NCBI GenBank assembly: GCA_964058805.1
Contig: CAXKVV010002044.1
Coordinates: 1 to 27,874 of the forward strand
Source: Schoenoplectus triqueter
Taxonomy: Eukaryota > Streptophyta > Magnoliopsida > Poales > Cyperaceae
Direction: 5' to 3'
Length of the DNA stretch: 27,874 nt
How positions within the stretch are numbered: the stretch's first letter is position 1; each line of letters begins with the position of its first letter. The notes below the pieces were generated by a model. That model was given only the letters and a program-made list of their open reading frames with translations. It made no database searches and had not been told where the DNA came from. Both the position numbers and the translations under genes were made by a program. Shown here one piece after another: positions 10,906 through 19,771 of the stretch.

Positions 10906-10919
10906 ATATATATTATAAT

Positions 10920-11965
10920 ATTATATTGGCGTGTTATTTTGTATCCGGTTTGTTAAACCCACATTTTTTTTGTGATATTAATGATTCCGAGATTTGAAAC
11001 TTTACTGTATATATACGGACTGTTATCAATACTTATTAAAATTTCTTATTCTCTGATCTACAAAACTGTCAATCGAATTGCATATTACGTCTGATATGGC
11101 ATTATGGTTTTATCTGGTTGTTTTGTTTAGATATGCCTGAAAAATAGTCATACAAATGCATATTATGTTATGTAGTTTTCTTGACAGGTCTATCATACCA
11201 GTCGGGTGTTACATATATTATACGTAAAATTTGAAACCAGTTGGTGAAATTAATTGTGGATGCCGACCGTCGAGGACTATTTGATGATGGACTTGTACGT
11301 GATGGAAAATATAGATAAGGTGCATGAAGCGGACATCTGATTTCTTAAAGATAGAAATGCAAATCATGAAAAGAATAAGTACCAAATATATTTATGGTAG
11401 ATCATGTTGCATGATTGAGAATCTGAGGAGCCAATAATTTTGTACCATGATCACAAGACCTCGAGTTAACTTTGTAATTTATTACCGAAGTGACCATGTA
11501 AATTAAGCCTTGCGGATACAAGAAATAAACACTAACTAACAAAAGATTAATTAATTTGGTGTTGTCATTGTTTGGGTCATGTCCTAATTAATAGTTGAAC
11601 AAACATACACTCGAACTAAAATATTAATTGTATTCAATTTGTATAAACATATACACACAGAACCAATCAAACAACCAGATCAACCAAACTATAAACCGTA
11701 TAATTACTGAAAATTCAATCCATAACTAAAGACAAGTAATATCATACATGGAATCAGAAAATCAATTCAATTGTGCGATGTTTGTACGTAACATTAATTA
11801 ATACCATATGTACTAAAGACAATAAACCGTAATGAAAATTAAATTATTATAATATTTAAACTGGACTGAATCACTAATAAATCGAATGCGTGAATAGTTT
11901 TTTTTTCAAAATAATTTTGCTTCGATTAAAAGTAATACTACACTCAACTAATTATTTGAACACCT
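10920..11965. other. AT-rich intergenic DNA, nothing recognised
   Basis: No frame longer than background and no terminal repeats. About 11,080-11,470 is slightly less AT-rich than its surroundings, but I see neither coding periodicity nor a familiar motif. Confidence 0.45.
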
Positions 11966-11968
11966 CTA

Positions 11969-12430
11969 ATATATATATATATAGAGAGAGAGAGAGTTTG
12001 TCCATTGTACTTCCAGTAACACTTCGGCCAAAATGCTATAAGTAAAAAAACTATTTATGCATTCAGTTATATAAAAATGTATCAAAAAATAAATTCTAAA
12101 GTCTCTAAAATTTTGATTTATAATTTTCATTAAATTCTTCATATAAAATCTTGTGTGATACAAAAATTTGGAGTGTTTTGAGTTTTCTAAGTTGTTATTT
12201 TGAATTTAAAAAAAATCATCTCTAAAAATAATAATAAAATATTTATTGTTTGTATGGACTTTTCAAAAAACCAAAAAAGCGGCTTAGAAGACTGAAAATA
12301 TCTCAATTTTTTATATCCCGTATGATTTTTATATTAAGAACTTAATGAAAATCATAAATAAAAAAATTAGAGACTTAAAATATATTATTTGATGCATTTT
12401 TATATCGACCGAAATGTAAATATTTTCACA
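11969..12430. mobile_element. Diverged relative of family A fold-back element
   Basis: It opens with (TA)n(GA)n (11969-11996), as other A copies do, but the next ~60 bases differ. The arms from about 12020 inward repeat the family A order: TTTTGATTTATAATTTTCAT, a CTTCATATAAAATCTTG stretch and AAATTTGGAGTGTTTTGAG. They return inverted on the right as ATGATTTTTATATTAAG and ending in CGACCGAAATG near 12415, which pairs with CTTCGGCC near 12022. It is therefore a hairpin element sharing an A core with different termini. The right edge merges with family B copy 2. Confidence 0.6.
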
Positions 12431-12439
12431 AAATCTCTC

Positions 12440-12783
12440 GTGCTTCACGTTTGTATCTCGATTTTAAAAGTCCAGACGGATGATCCAAACCATTGAACAC
12501 GATCTTCAAATTGAAATATCTTCGGAGATTAAATTTTTTATTTTTTAGATGGAGATAAAGTTTGTTGATCTAATAATTTTTACACATTCCAATACTAGTG
12601 ATTATTCACACATTTAAAAATATCAAAAATTTATAAAAAAAATAAATAATTTGATATTTAAAGATATTTTAATATGAAGATCATGTTCAACTGTTTGAAT
12701 CTATCATTTGGACTTTTAAATTTGAGATGCGGACGCGAAACATGGGAGGCTTTGTGCTTCGTGAAACATTATATATAGCCTCA
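12440..12783. mobile_element. Family B fold-back miniature element, copy 2 (left end eroded)
   Basis: It matches family B copy 1 in order: GTGCTTCACG, GATTTTAAAAGTCCAGACGG, TTGAACACGATCTTCAAATTG, TTAGATGG, then the inverted arm with AAGATCATGTTCAA and GCGGACGCGAAAC. The outermost ~30 bases of the left terminus are missing where it meets the preceding element. The right arm ends near GCCTCAC and runs into a long TA tract. A minus-strand frame covering the arm (12687-12872) is not a gene. Confidence 0.7.

Positions 12784-12784
<1 letters not shown>

Positions 12785-12846
<62 letters not shown>
12785..12846. repeat. (TA)n(GA)n microsatellite
   Basis: About 40 bases of pure TA repeats are followed by about 22 bases of GA repeats. 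The tract joins family B copy 2 to family A copy 2, as at 10440-10487 and 14474-14512. Confidence 0.95.
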
Positions 12847-13246
12847 TAAAGATACCGTGAGTTTAAGCTCACAGGGGTCCTCCGTGAGATTAACTCAAAA
12901 AGTATATCAAATCATCTTTAAATTTTAATTTATCATGCTCATTAAATTATTTATATGAAAATCTTGTGGGATGCAAAAAATTAAAATATTTTGAGTTTTT
13001 TAAGTCATGGTTTTTAATTTTTGAAAATCAACTCCAAAAATAATAATATATTTAATATTTGAACATCATGTTTAAAAATTAAAAACGGTGGCTTAAAAAA
13101 AATTAAAAACACTCTAAATTTTTACATCCAATGAGATTTTCATATAAAAAATTTAGTAAGCATGATAAATTAAAATTTGAAGATGGTTTGATATACTTTT
13201 TGAGTTAAACGCGCGGAAGACTTCCGTGAGCTCACAGTATCTTTTC
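12846..13246. mobile_element. Family A fold-back miniature element, copy 2
   Basis: The left end is GTAAAGATACCGTGAG preceded by GA repeats. The subterminal palindrome is slightly decayed (GTGAGTTTAAGCTCAC). The arms repeat the A consensus order and close with GTGAGCTCACAGTATCTTTT. The right GA/CT cap is lost, and the element abuts element C at CTATAT (about 13246-13251). Confidence 0.82.
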
Positions 13247-13251
13247 TATAT

Positions 13252-13633
13252 GAAGGGATCCAATTACCATCATTTTGATGCCACATCGGTGCCATTAAAA
13301 TTAAATATCAAATAACTATTATTTAAATTCGTAAATAACAAAATTAATTGAAGGAATATTTTTTAAATATCATCTTATATATGTATACAAAAAATTATAT
13401 CATTTCGATATTATTTATATAGGCATCAAGCGTTAATAAAATCAACGGACCAAATTTTATAATTTAGACACGTTACTTGATGGCTACTCAAATGAAGTTA
13501 AAATTTTATGATTTTTTATATACATACAATTGAGATGGTATAGAATACATCTAACGGTTCATATTTTTAAATTTATACATAAATAAATAAATAGACACCA
13601 TGGACACCAAAAAAATGATAATTAGATCCCTTC
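13252..13633. mobile_element. TIR miniature element C (382 bp)
   Basis: The left end GAAGGGATCCAATTACCAT and the inverted right end GAAGGGATCTAATTATCAT agree at 21 of the first 25 bases. Both ends touch short TATA-containing tracts, consistent with insertion at TA-rich sites, although a discrete target duplication cannot be told from the repeats. Unlike A and B, the interior is not an obvious full-length palindrome. It carries no coding frame. Superfamily is not determined. Confidence 0.72.
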
Positions 13634-13647
13634 TCTATATATATATG

Positions 13648-13998
13648 GAGTAAAGATACCTTCCGTGAGTTTAACTCAAAAATCATACCAAATCATCTCA
13701 AAATTTTAATTTATCATTCTCAATAAATTCTTTATATGAAAATCTATTGGGATGCAAAAATTTGGAGTGTTTTGAGTTTTTTAAGTCATGGTTTTTAATT
13801 TTTAAAAATCAGCTCTAAAAAAATAATAATATATTTAATATTTGAACATCATTTTTAAAAATCTCAAAACACTCCAAATTTTTTTCATCCCATGAGATTT
13901 TCATATAAAGACTTTAATGAAGATAATAAATTAAAATTTCGAGATGATTTGATGTATTTTTTGAGTTAAGCTCACGGTATCTTTACTCTCTCTCTTTC
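13648..13998. mobile_element. Family A fold-back miniature element, copy 3 (short-arm variant)
   Basis: It starts GAGTAAAGATACC and ends GGTATCTTTAC followed by CT repeats. Compared with copy 1, both arms lack a subterminal block of about 23-28 bases that includes the 16-bp palindrome. On the left, ATACC joins directly to TTCCGTGAG; on the right, CTCACGG joins directly to TATC. The inner arms are otherwise typical. Confidence 0.82.
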
Positions 13999-14054
<56 letters not shown>

Positions 14055-14061
14055 TGTATAA
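13999..14061. repeat. TA and ATACAT hexamer microsatellite
   Basis: TA repeats pass into a run of TACATA hexamers between about 14022 and 14054. This is the left flank of family B copy 3. Confidence 0.9.
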
Positions 14062-14473
14062 GGAGACCTTACGGTGTTTCACGAAGTAAAATAGTATTTT
14101 ACTTGTGTTTCAAATCTCATATATCGGAAGCTCGAAATATCAATCTAATTAATCCATTATAATCTAGATATTAAAAACTTATTGAATATCAAATTTTACT
14201 ATTTTTGGAGTTTTGTAACTATTTTTTTATTGATTTTTGTAAGATAATATTTTTAGTGCATCTATCATTATTTTTTTATTATTTTTGAGTATTTTTTAAA
14301 AAGACAAAAAATGGTTGGAAAGCTCCCAATATAATTAAATTTGGTATTCCATAAGATTTGAATATGTAGTTTATGTTGGGTGAATTAAATTGGCAATTTA
14401 AAATTTTATTTTATGTGATTTTTAAGGCCGAAGCAAAATATCTTTTTGCTTCGCAAAGCACCATAAGATCACC
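14062..14473. mobile_element. Family B fold-back miniature element, copy 3 (diverged)
   Basis: The left end is GGAGACCTTACGGTGTTTC and the inverted right end GGTGATCTTATGGTGCTTT; both lead into a CGAAG-type word shared with copy 1. The interior is long inverted-repeat sequence, strongly AT-rich and more diverged than copy 1. Left and right flanks are TA-rich tracts. Confidence 0.7.
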
Positions 14474-14512
14474 ATATATATATATGTATATATATATAGA
14501 GAGAGAGAGAGA
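14474..14512. repeat. (TA)n(GA)n microsatellite
   Basis: TA repeats, interrupted once by TG, then about 15 bases of GA repeats. The tract links family B copy 3 to family A copy 4. Confidence 0.9.
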
Positions 14513-14860
14513 GTAAATTTAACGTGCTATAAAGTTCACGGTGATCTTCCGTAAACTTAACTCAAAAATTATATCAAATCATCTCCAATTTTTGATTTAT
14601 CATGCTCATTAAACTCTTCATATGAAAATCTTATGGGATGCAAAAATTTAAGGTGTTTTAAGTTTTCTAAGTCTTCATTTTTAATTTTTTGAAAATTAGC
14701 TCTAAAAAATAATAAAATGTTTAATATTTGTACATTATTTTGAAAAATTGAAAATGATGACTTAAAAACCTCAAAACGCCCCAAACCTTTGCATCCTATA
14801 AGATTTTTAAATGAAAAATGTAATGAGTATGATAAATTAAAATTTGATAATTATATATAT
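14513..14860. mobile_element. Family A fold-back miniature element, copy 4 (right end lost)
   Basis: It begins GAGTAAATTTAACGTG after a GA cap, followed by the typical left arm and the inverted right arm as far as GATAAATTAAAATTTGAT near 14847. The terminal ~80 bases of the right arm are replaced by a TA tract. The minus-strand frame 14569-14784 is arm sequence, not a gene. Confidence 0.75.
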
Positions 14861-14861
14861 A

Positions 14862-14915
14862 TATAATGTGTCCTTAATCTCACAGAGACTTTTTACGAGC
14901 TTAACTCAAAAAACA
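14862..14915. mobile_element. Family A left-end fragment
   Basis: After a TA tract, the words CTCACAGAGACTTTTTACG and AGCTTAACTCAAAAA match the subterminal left end of family A. The match stops at about 14912, so this is a short truncated copy. Confidence 0.5.
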
Positions 14916-15089
14916 GAAATTTCTATACGTTCCCTATTTTAGGAAAATGTTTAACAAGAGCAGAAATTTCTTCTTGATTTCCACCATTTGCCTGAAGTGT
15001 AAAGCTTGATAATGATAAAAAAACATGAAAATAATTTTAATCAGTCAAATTTTTGTTTTGCAACCTTAGGCGGCTAAGAGAATTCTGTT

Positions 15090-15111
15090 GGGGGGGGGGG
15101 GGGGGGGGGGG
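15090..15111. repeat. 22-base G homopolymer
   Basis: A run of 22 consecutive G on the + strand in otherwise AT-rich sequence. It could form G-quadruplexes if real; it is also a classic place for sequencing or assembly error. Confidence 0.95.
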
Positions 15112-15237
15112 CTGATAATACCAATGTCTATTTAATGTTGTACCTCCGCGATGTCTACAGCTTATGGCCAAGTTTCACCAGTAATAATCCATTATTATTT
15201 TAATTATTAAAATACGTTAAACGTATATAATTAATAT

Positions 15238-15431
15238 TAGCGTCGGAGTTAGAATTTACATTGAGGGGTCGGGACCGGAGGATCAGATATTTACTACAAA
15301 GAAAGAAAGATTAGAAGGAACTAGAAATATTAATTTCTAATTTTTTTTTATAAAATTATATATATTTTTTGAATATTTCTGAAAATTTTGAGGGGTCCGG
15401 ATCCCCAACCCCTCCCCTAAATCCGCCACTG
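15238..15431. mobile_element. hAT-type miniature element (194 bp)
   Basis: The left end TAGCGTCGGAGTTAG and the inverted right end CAGTGGCGGATTTAG match the widespread plant terminus built on CAGTGGCGGA. Flanking octamers ATTAATAT (15230-15237) and ATTAATAC (15432-15439) agree at seven of eight positions, as expected of an old hAT target duplication. The subterminal parts are GGGGTC/GGACC-rich around an AT-rich centre. No coding capacity. Confidence 0.75.
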
Positions 15432-15439
15432 ATTAATAC

Positions 15440-16350
15440 CAATGTCTGATGTTGTACCATCGACTATATTTTTCATACGATCGTTCGTATGTGCTATATG
15501 TATTTTTGACGATGGAGATCAATAAAGTCACCAGAACTGGTGCAAAGGATTTCAACTCTTCAATTAACGCGAAGACTTTAAACAGACTGAATATTTTTTT
15601 CGAATTTTTAAGGAAACATAAAAATAATAAAATAATGAAAGTTTACATATAGAAATAAAATAATTCATTTCCAAAATCCGAAATAAATAGTTAGAAAAAT
15701 TTAAAAATCATTCATTTTAAAATCTGAAATAAATACTTAAAAAACTTTAAATATAGAATTTTTTTGAATTCTATAAAATTTTGTTATAAAAAAATGATAG
15801 CAACATATAAATCAAAATTTAAAATAATTCAAGATATTTTTAAATTAAGAGCATGGAGGGAATCCATGTTCGTTGGACACCCAATTTTATTCTATCAAAA
15901 AGGATGAATTGCTAATTTTAGTTTTTCTCTCTAAAGTATACGGTTTGGTTAGAGAGATTCTGAAAAGAAAATGGAAGTTGTAGAATTAAGACACATGTAT
16001 AATCAAAACAGAAAAAGATTTGCGTTCACCTTGAGATCGAAAAACTTACTTAGAATAACTTTTTGAGTTTGAGTTACTTGGGCCAATTTTTATTTCAACT
16101 TCCCAACCTAAATTCTTGGTGCATACAGGTCCTTAATTAATAAAAACCATTAATTCAAGGCTCGCGTGTAGTGTTCCAAAAGTTGTACAAACTGACAAAT
16201 GATCCAGACACAAATATGTTTTTCTCAAGTATAGTTGATGGGAATATATGACAACTGTTGTCGTATGCAATAACTAATCATATCATGCGATAGCTTAAAC
16301 GAGCTCTTTATAGCCAGACATTCAGTCCTCTCCTCCGAGTCACTCCTGGA
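15440..16350. other. Upstream intergenic DNA, with a decayed family A-like arm
   Basis: About 15650-15880 carries an eroded version of the family A right arm: a TTCTATAAAATTTT word, AAATCAAAATTT, AAATTAAGAGCATGG and a terminal ATCCATG-like inverse. It is much more diverged than the array copies. The remaining sequence up to the MYB promoter is AT-rich with no gene. The frame at 15449-15652 shows no family resemblance. Confidence 0.35.
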
Positions 16351-16362
16351 CCTGGGTCAAAT

Positions 16363-16369
16363 TATATAT
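16363..16369 (+). promoter_or_regulatory. Candidate TATA box of the MYB gene
   Basis: TATATAT lies 58 bases before the chosen ATG, in a stretch rising in GC content. Transcription starting about 30 bases downstream would leave a leader of roughly 30 bases. A TTTATAG at about 16308 is an alternative that would give a longer leader. Confidence 0.4.
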
Positions 16370-16426
16370 CAAGTATCATCTGAGTAGTATAGGCCTATAC
16401 CATTTCCTCTTATTAGTGCTTGCAAT

Positions 16427-17344
16427 ATGCCAGCTCCCAAACAGAGAGGGAAAGGTGAAGCAATTCTTAAGAAAAAGAGAAATCTCTGGTCCCCGGCTGA
16501 AGATGAGAGACTTTGTAACCACATTGCTCGGTTTGGTGTGGATCACTGGAGCTCTCTACCAAAACAAGCAGGTAAGGAGAAATCAAGCATCCTTCTGTCT
16601 ACTTGTACCTTTTAATTTCCAGATTCAATCCTCAATATATAATACTTTTCTTTTCCTTTCCAACTTCAGGTCTGGAGAGAAGTGGGAAGAGTTGCAGGTT
16701 AAGATGGTTTAATTACCTGCGACCCGAACTCAAAAGGGAGCGTATATCTCAAAGGGAAGAAGATCTCATCATGTATTTTCATGAAATATTAGGCAATAGG
16801 TAATTAACCAATTGAAAATTCTTCCGAAAACTTAATTAAGATGTGTGCATACTCAATTACTCATCGATCAATTTAGTTAATTATAATATATATCTGAAAC
16901 TTTTCAATTTGCTAATTAACTGAAGCTTTTTTTCTTAGGTGGTCGCTGATTGCTGAACAACTGCCTGGGAGAACAGATAACGAGATAAAGAACCACTGGA
17001 ACTCGCATATAAAAAAGAAGCTGGAAAGAAAAGATGTTCATCCAAAGTCCAGCTTTCCATTAGCTTGGAATTTTGATTCGGAGACTTCTGAAAAAGAGCT
17101 TACTACCTTAAATTTGCCCAATAAGAGATTCCAACCAATTTTACCATTCGTGGAGCCTGATAATGACGCGCAATATAAAACAATGCAAGAAGGCAATGAA
17201 AATTACTCTGAAATCCAACTATGTGCTGAACAGTTGATGTTAGAAGATGAGTTTGCTACTTTCGGGAAGAACGATTCTGACTGTCTACTACTATGGGATG
17301 CATATAATGTAGATGATCTGTACTTCAATTCAACATTGTTTTGA
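16427..17344 (+). CDS. R2R3-MYB transcription factor (3 exons, 226 aa)
   Basis: Predicted nuclear DNA-binding regulator. Exons 16427-16571, 16670-16799 and 16939-17344 (681 nt) are joined by GT-AG introns of 98 and 139 bp; the two intron positions, one in R2 and one in R3, are the common ones for plant R2R3-MYBs. R2 has tryptophans at 21, 41 and 61 and ends in [15 protein letters not shown]3 has Ile74 in place of the first Trp, then W93 and W112, with the recognition segment [15 protein letters not shown] intact. The spacings are canonical, so the DNA-binding domain looks functional. The R3 signature for R/B-type bHLH partners, [DE]Lx2[RK], is not met: D80-L81 is followed by Tyr84. The usual LKRG at the R2/R3 junction reads LKRE. 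The tail (about 121-226) is acidic and ends in an LLLWDAY...DDLYF segment that could be an activation motif. The first ATG in frame is used; it leaves a basic 20-residue leader. No symbol is assigned because the subgroup cannot be fixed without alignment. Confidence 0.93.
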
Positions 17345-17398
17345 TTGGTTGTATATTACTTCATTGTATCTTTTCGGGTCGACCTGTGAATTGTAAGG

Positions 17399-17404
17399 AA
17401 TAAA
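17399..17404 (+). terminator. AATAAA polyadenylation signal of the MYB gene
   Basis: A canonical AATAAA hexamer 54 bases after the stop codon, followed by T-rich sequence, fits a short 3' untranslated region. Confidence 0.55.
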
Positions 17405-17419
17405 AAGGTAGTTTTTGCA

Positions 17420-18623
17420 TGTTACTAAAATAAGAATATGAATCGTTGCATCATTTAATTGTATTTAAGTTTCAACTTTTTAATGATATAGTGATGTGTT
17501 CTTCATTTGAGAAAAGATTTGTGTATTTTTTTTTTATATTCCCATGAATCGTTTGTCCCGCATATCGTATCTCGGATAGAGCTAGCTTCTTTTTGGTGTT
17601 GGCCTTCGCTGACAGTTTTGTTATTGTAGGTTAGAAAAAAAAAAAAAACTTTATTCATCCTTCCAAAGTTCCATTTAAAAAAAATCCATCTTTCCATCGT
17701 TCTTTTATTTTTACTTTTTTGATAAATTTTGGAATCTTATGATGCATTTTTTAGATTTTAAACAGATCAATTGGAAGATCCATTACTTATATACAAGAGA
17801 TCCAATTATAATATACGAATTTTATGCAAAGAATTAAAGATGCTTATAAATTAGCGTGAACACCTGATTTCGCAAGCTCTTACCTATGAAGTAGTGAAAA
17901 TATAATTTCATTGCATTATAGATATTAAATAGTGATTTAAATAAACGCCAAAAAGTTTGAGAATGCCTGATTTTGTTAGCATAAAACATCCAATTGTGAA
18001 GGTAAAGTTCCAAACAGTATGAAGCATGTACCAAAAAAAAAGATTCAAATACTTATCTAAATTAAATTTGTATATCTCTTAGTGTACTAAAGAAAATACT
18101 TAAGTAGACTTTGCTAAAGAAAATTTGCTTATTATAAGTTTGAACTTTATCTAAAGATCCACAGTATATATTCCTTTAGTTCTGTTATATAGTTAAAAAG
18201 TAGGTTCTATCTTTCCTTAATTGTACTATAGTTCATAGAATACGGAGTTGTCCGGCAACCTAGCGTTAACCATCACTCCATGATGATGTTTGGTAACTGG
18301 AAGCATCAATATTTTTGCGTGTTTGGATTGGGAGCAAGGCTACAGTGAATCTAACTGTTCGAAATGTCCCACTAATTGGAACAGAAATTAGTCCAACCTG
18401 CTACTGTTGGCATAGCAAGAAAGTAAGGTTTAACAACTAATTGGAACAGAATAACATTTAAAATGGCTCTCTAACCTAGGTTAGCATCGCTAATATATGT
18501 TAGCCTGCTAGGTCGGCAGCTATGATTAGAATATATAGTATGCCAATTGATAATTTGATTTTTATAAGACGTGCAGTACTTTTTCCGTTTGTGGAATTAT
18601 GAACACATATTGAATGTTTTCAG
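17420..18623. other. Intergenic DNA downstream of MYB
   Basis: No gene seen. It contains a 14-base A run (about 17635-17648). About 18240-18540 is less AT-rich. There, a 16-bp direct repeat (ACTAATTGGAACAGAA) begins at 18371 and 18436, and a perfect 14-bp palindrome, CTAACCTAGGTTAG, occurs near 18472-18485. These may mark an old element, but I could not find its ends. Confidence 0.4.
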
Positions 18624-19436
18624 TAGTGTTTACCAAACGGACGGGTACGGGCGGGTACGGGCGGGTACGGGCGGGCACGGTTACGGGTTGTTCGGGTCAC
18701 AGGTTGTCCGGGTATGGGTTGGATGGGTTGGACGGATTAAACGGGACGGGTTGAGACAGGTTGAGTTTGGGGTAATGATCCAAACCTGTCTTTTGATCCG
18801 TCAGGTTGGGCGGGATGGGTTGGGACGGGACGAATACGGATGGGCACGTGTTTATTATTATTTTTAAATCCGAAAATTCTCAAATAACTCTGTATAATTC
18901 AAAAAAATAATAATATATAAATCAGAAAAATTTGCAAAATAATGTCATGTTTATTTTTTTTTAATAATTTATTTTTAAAATTAAAATTCTGAAATTCAAA
19001 AGTAATTAAAAAATCCAAGTGTTTGCCAAAAAAATCGCAAAAAACCGAAATAATTGTAAAAAATTGAACGGTTTGTTTTTTATAACTTGATTTTTTTTAA
19101 TTATTTATAAGTAAAATATTATATTTGAAAGATAACAAAATAAATAAATAAAAGAACCTTAGAAAAGAAAATAAACACTTAGAAAAATAGTATTTGTCAA
19201 AAATATAAGTTACCCTCCTCCGTTATTCCGGGCGGGTGGGGCGGGCGTGCACGGGTCATGGGCACGAGCGGAGGCAGGTTAAGAACGAGTTGAAAAAGGA
19301 CGGGTTATCACGGGTGAAATTTTGAAGGGCGACCCAAACCCAGGTCACAGGTTGGGTTCACGGGTGGGTTCAGGTGGGCGACGGGGGCAGGCGGACGCAG
19401 ATCGGGTTGACTCGTATGAATTTTGTCAAAACACTA
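18624..19436. mobile_element. Non-autonomous hAT-type element with G-rich ends (813 bp)
   Basis: The termini are TAGTGTTTACCAAA and, inverted, TAGTGTTTTGACAAA. They are flanked by a perfect 8-bp target duplication, GTTTTCAG (18616-18623 and 19437-19444), the hAT hallmark. Each end holds a G-rich array on the + strand, of ACGGGTACGGGCGGGT type on the left (about 18640-18850) and CGGGCGGGTGGG type on the right (about 19225-19410). The core is AT-rich. Part of the left array is three near-exact tandem copies of ACGGGTACGGGCGGGT-like units (10-bp period). Frames through the G-rich arrays are Gly/Arg-rich translations of repeats; no transposase is present. Confidence 0.85.
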
Positions 19437-19444
19437 GTTTTCAG

Positions 19445-19705
19445 GGATGGTTTCGGTAAATCCTTTCAAGACTGTAAAATTTGAAAATTTCAAATGAATG
19501 ACTGTAATTATAAAATAGAACTAAAAAAATTGAAAATATTATAATTATTGCTAATAATAAGTATTCAATTTAAAGTTTTTATTTTATTATATTTTTTATA
19601 TTTTTTTTATAATTACCAATTATGATCTCGATCGTCCTCTCTATTTGAAATAAGATCCTGATCTGCTCCTGTTTAATTACGCAAAGAATAATAAATTTAA
19701 TTAAA
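19445..19705. other. AT-rich DNA bordering the copia remnant
   Basis: No gene is visible. The last ~60 bases may be further decayed copia pol sequence, since the frame upstream of the split would be expected here, but similarity is too weak to claim. Confidence 0.35.
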
Positions 19706-19771
19706 TATCAGTCTTAGTTGCGACACCTACCTTCATCTCATTCGTATGCGCATGAAGAACTAAGGATATGT
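19706..19771 (+). pseudogene. Ty1-copia pol fragment, upstream part of split gene
   Basis: The last bases before the solo LTR, GAACTAAGGATATGT, code for the TKDM residues that in copia polyproteins directly precede the FLVYGG segment found at 24351. The reading therefore continues across the 4.6-kb insertion. Farther left, TATCAG at 19706 and a degenerate stretch suggest the preceding residues, with stops and apparent deletions. Only the final ~15 bases are confidently assigned. Confidence 0.55.

Noticed and set aside
12687..12872. Minus-strand frame with YIYIYI run
   Set aside because: It translates the (TA)n tract and the right arm of family B copy 2; the shared RVRI-NLKVQ residues with the 9904 frame come from the same element.
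16416..16712. Overlapping frame across MYB exon 1, intron 1 and exon 2
   Set aside because: It is out of frame with the conserved MYB repeats and reads through a clear GT-AG intron.
17503..18034. Two minus-strand frames downstream of MYB
   Set aside because: Short, AT-rich, no start context or family motif; they look like chance frames.
18571..18867. Gly/Arg/Val-rich frame
   Set aside because: It is the translation of the G-rich terminal array of the hAT element and crosses its left boundary.
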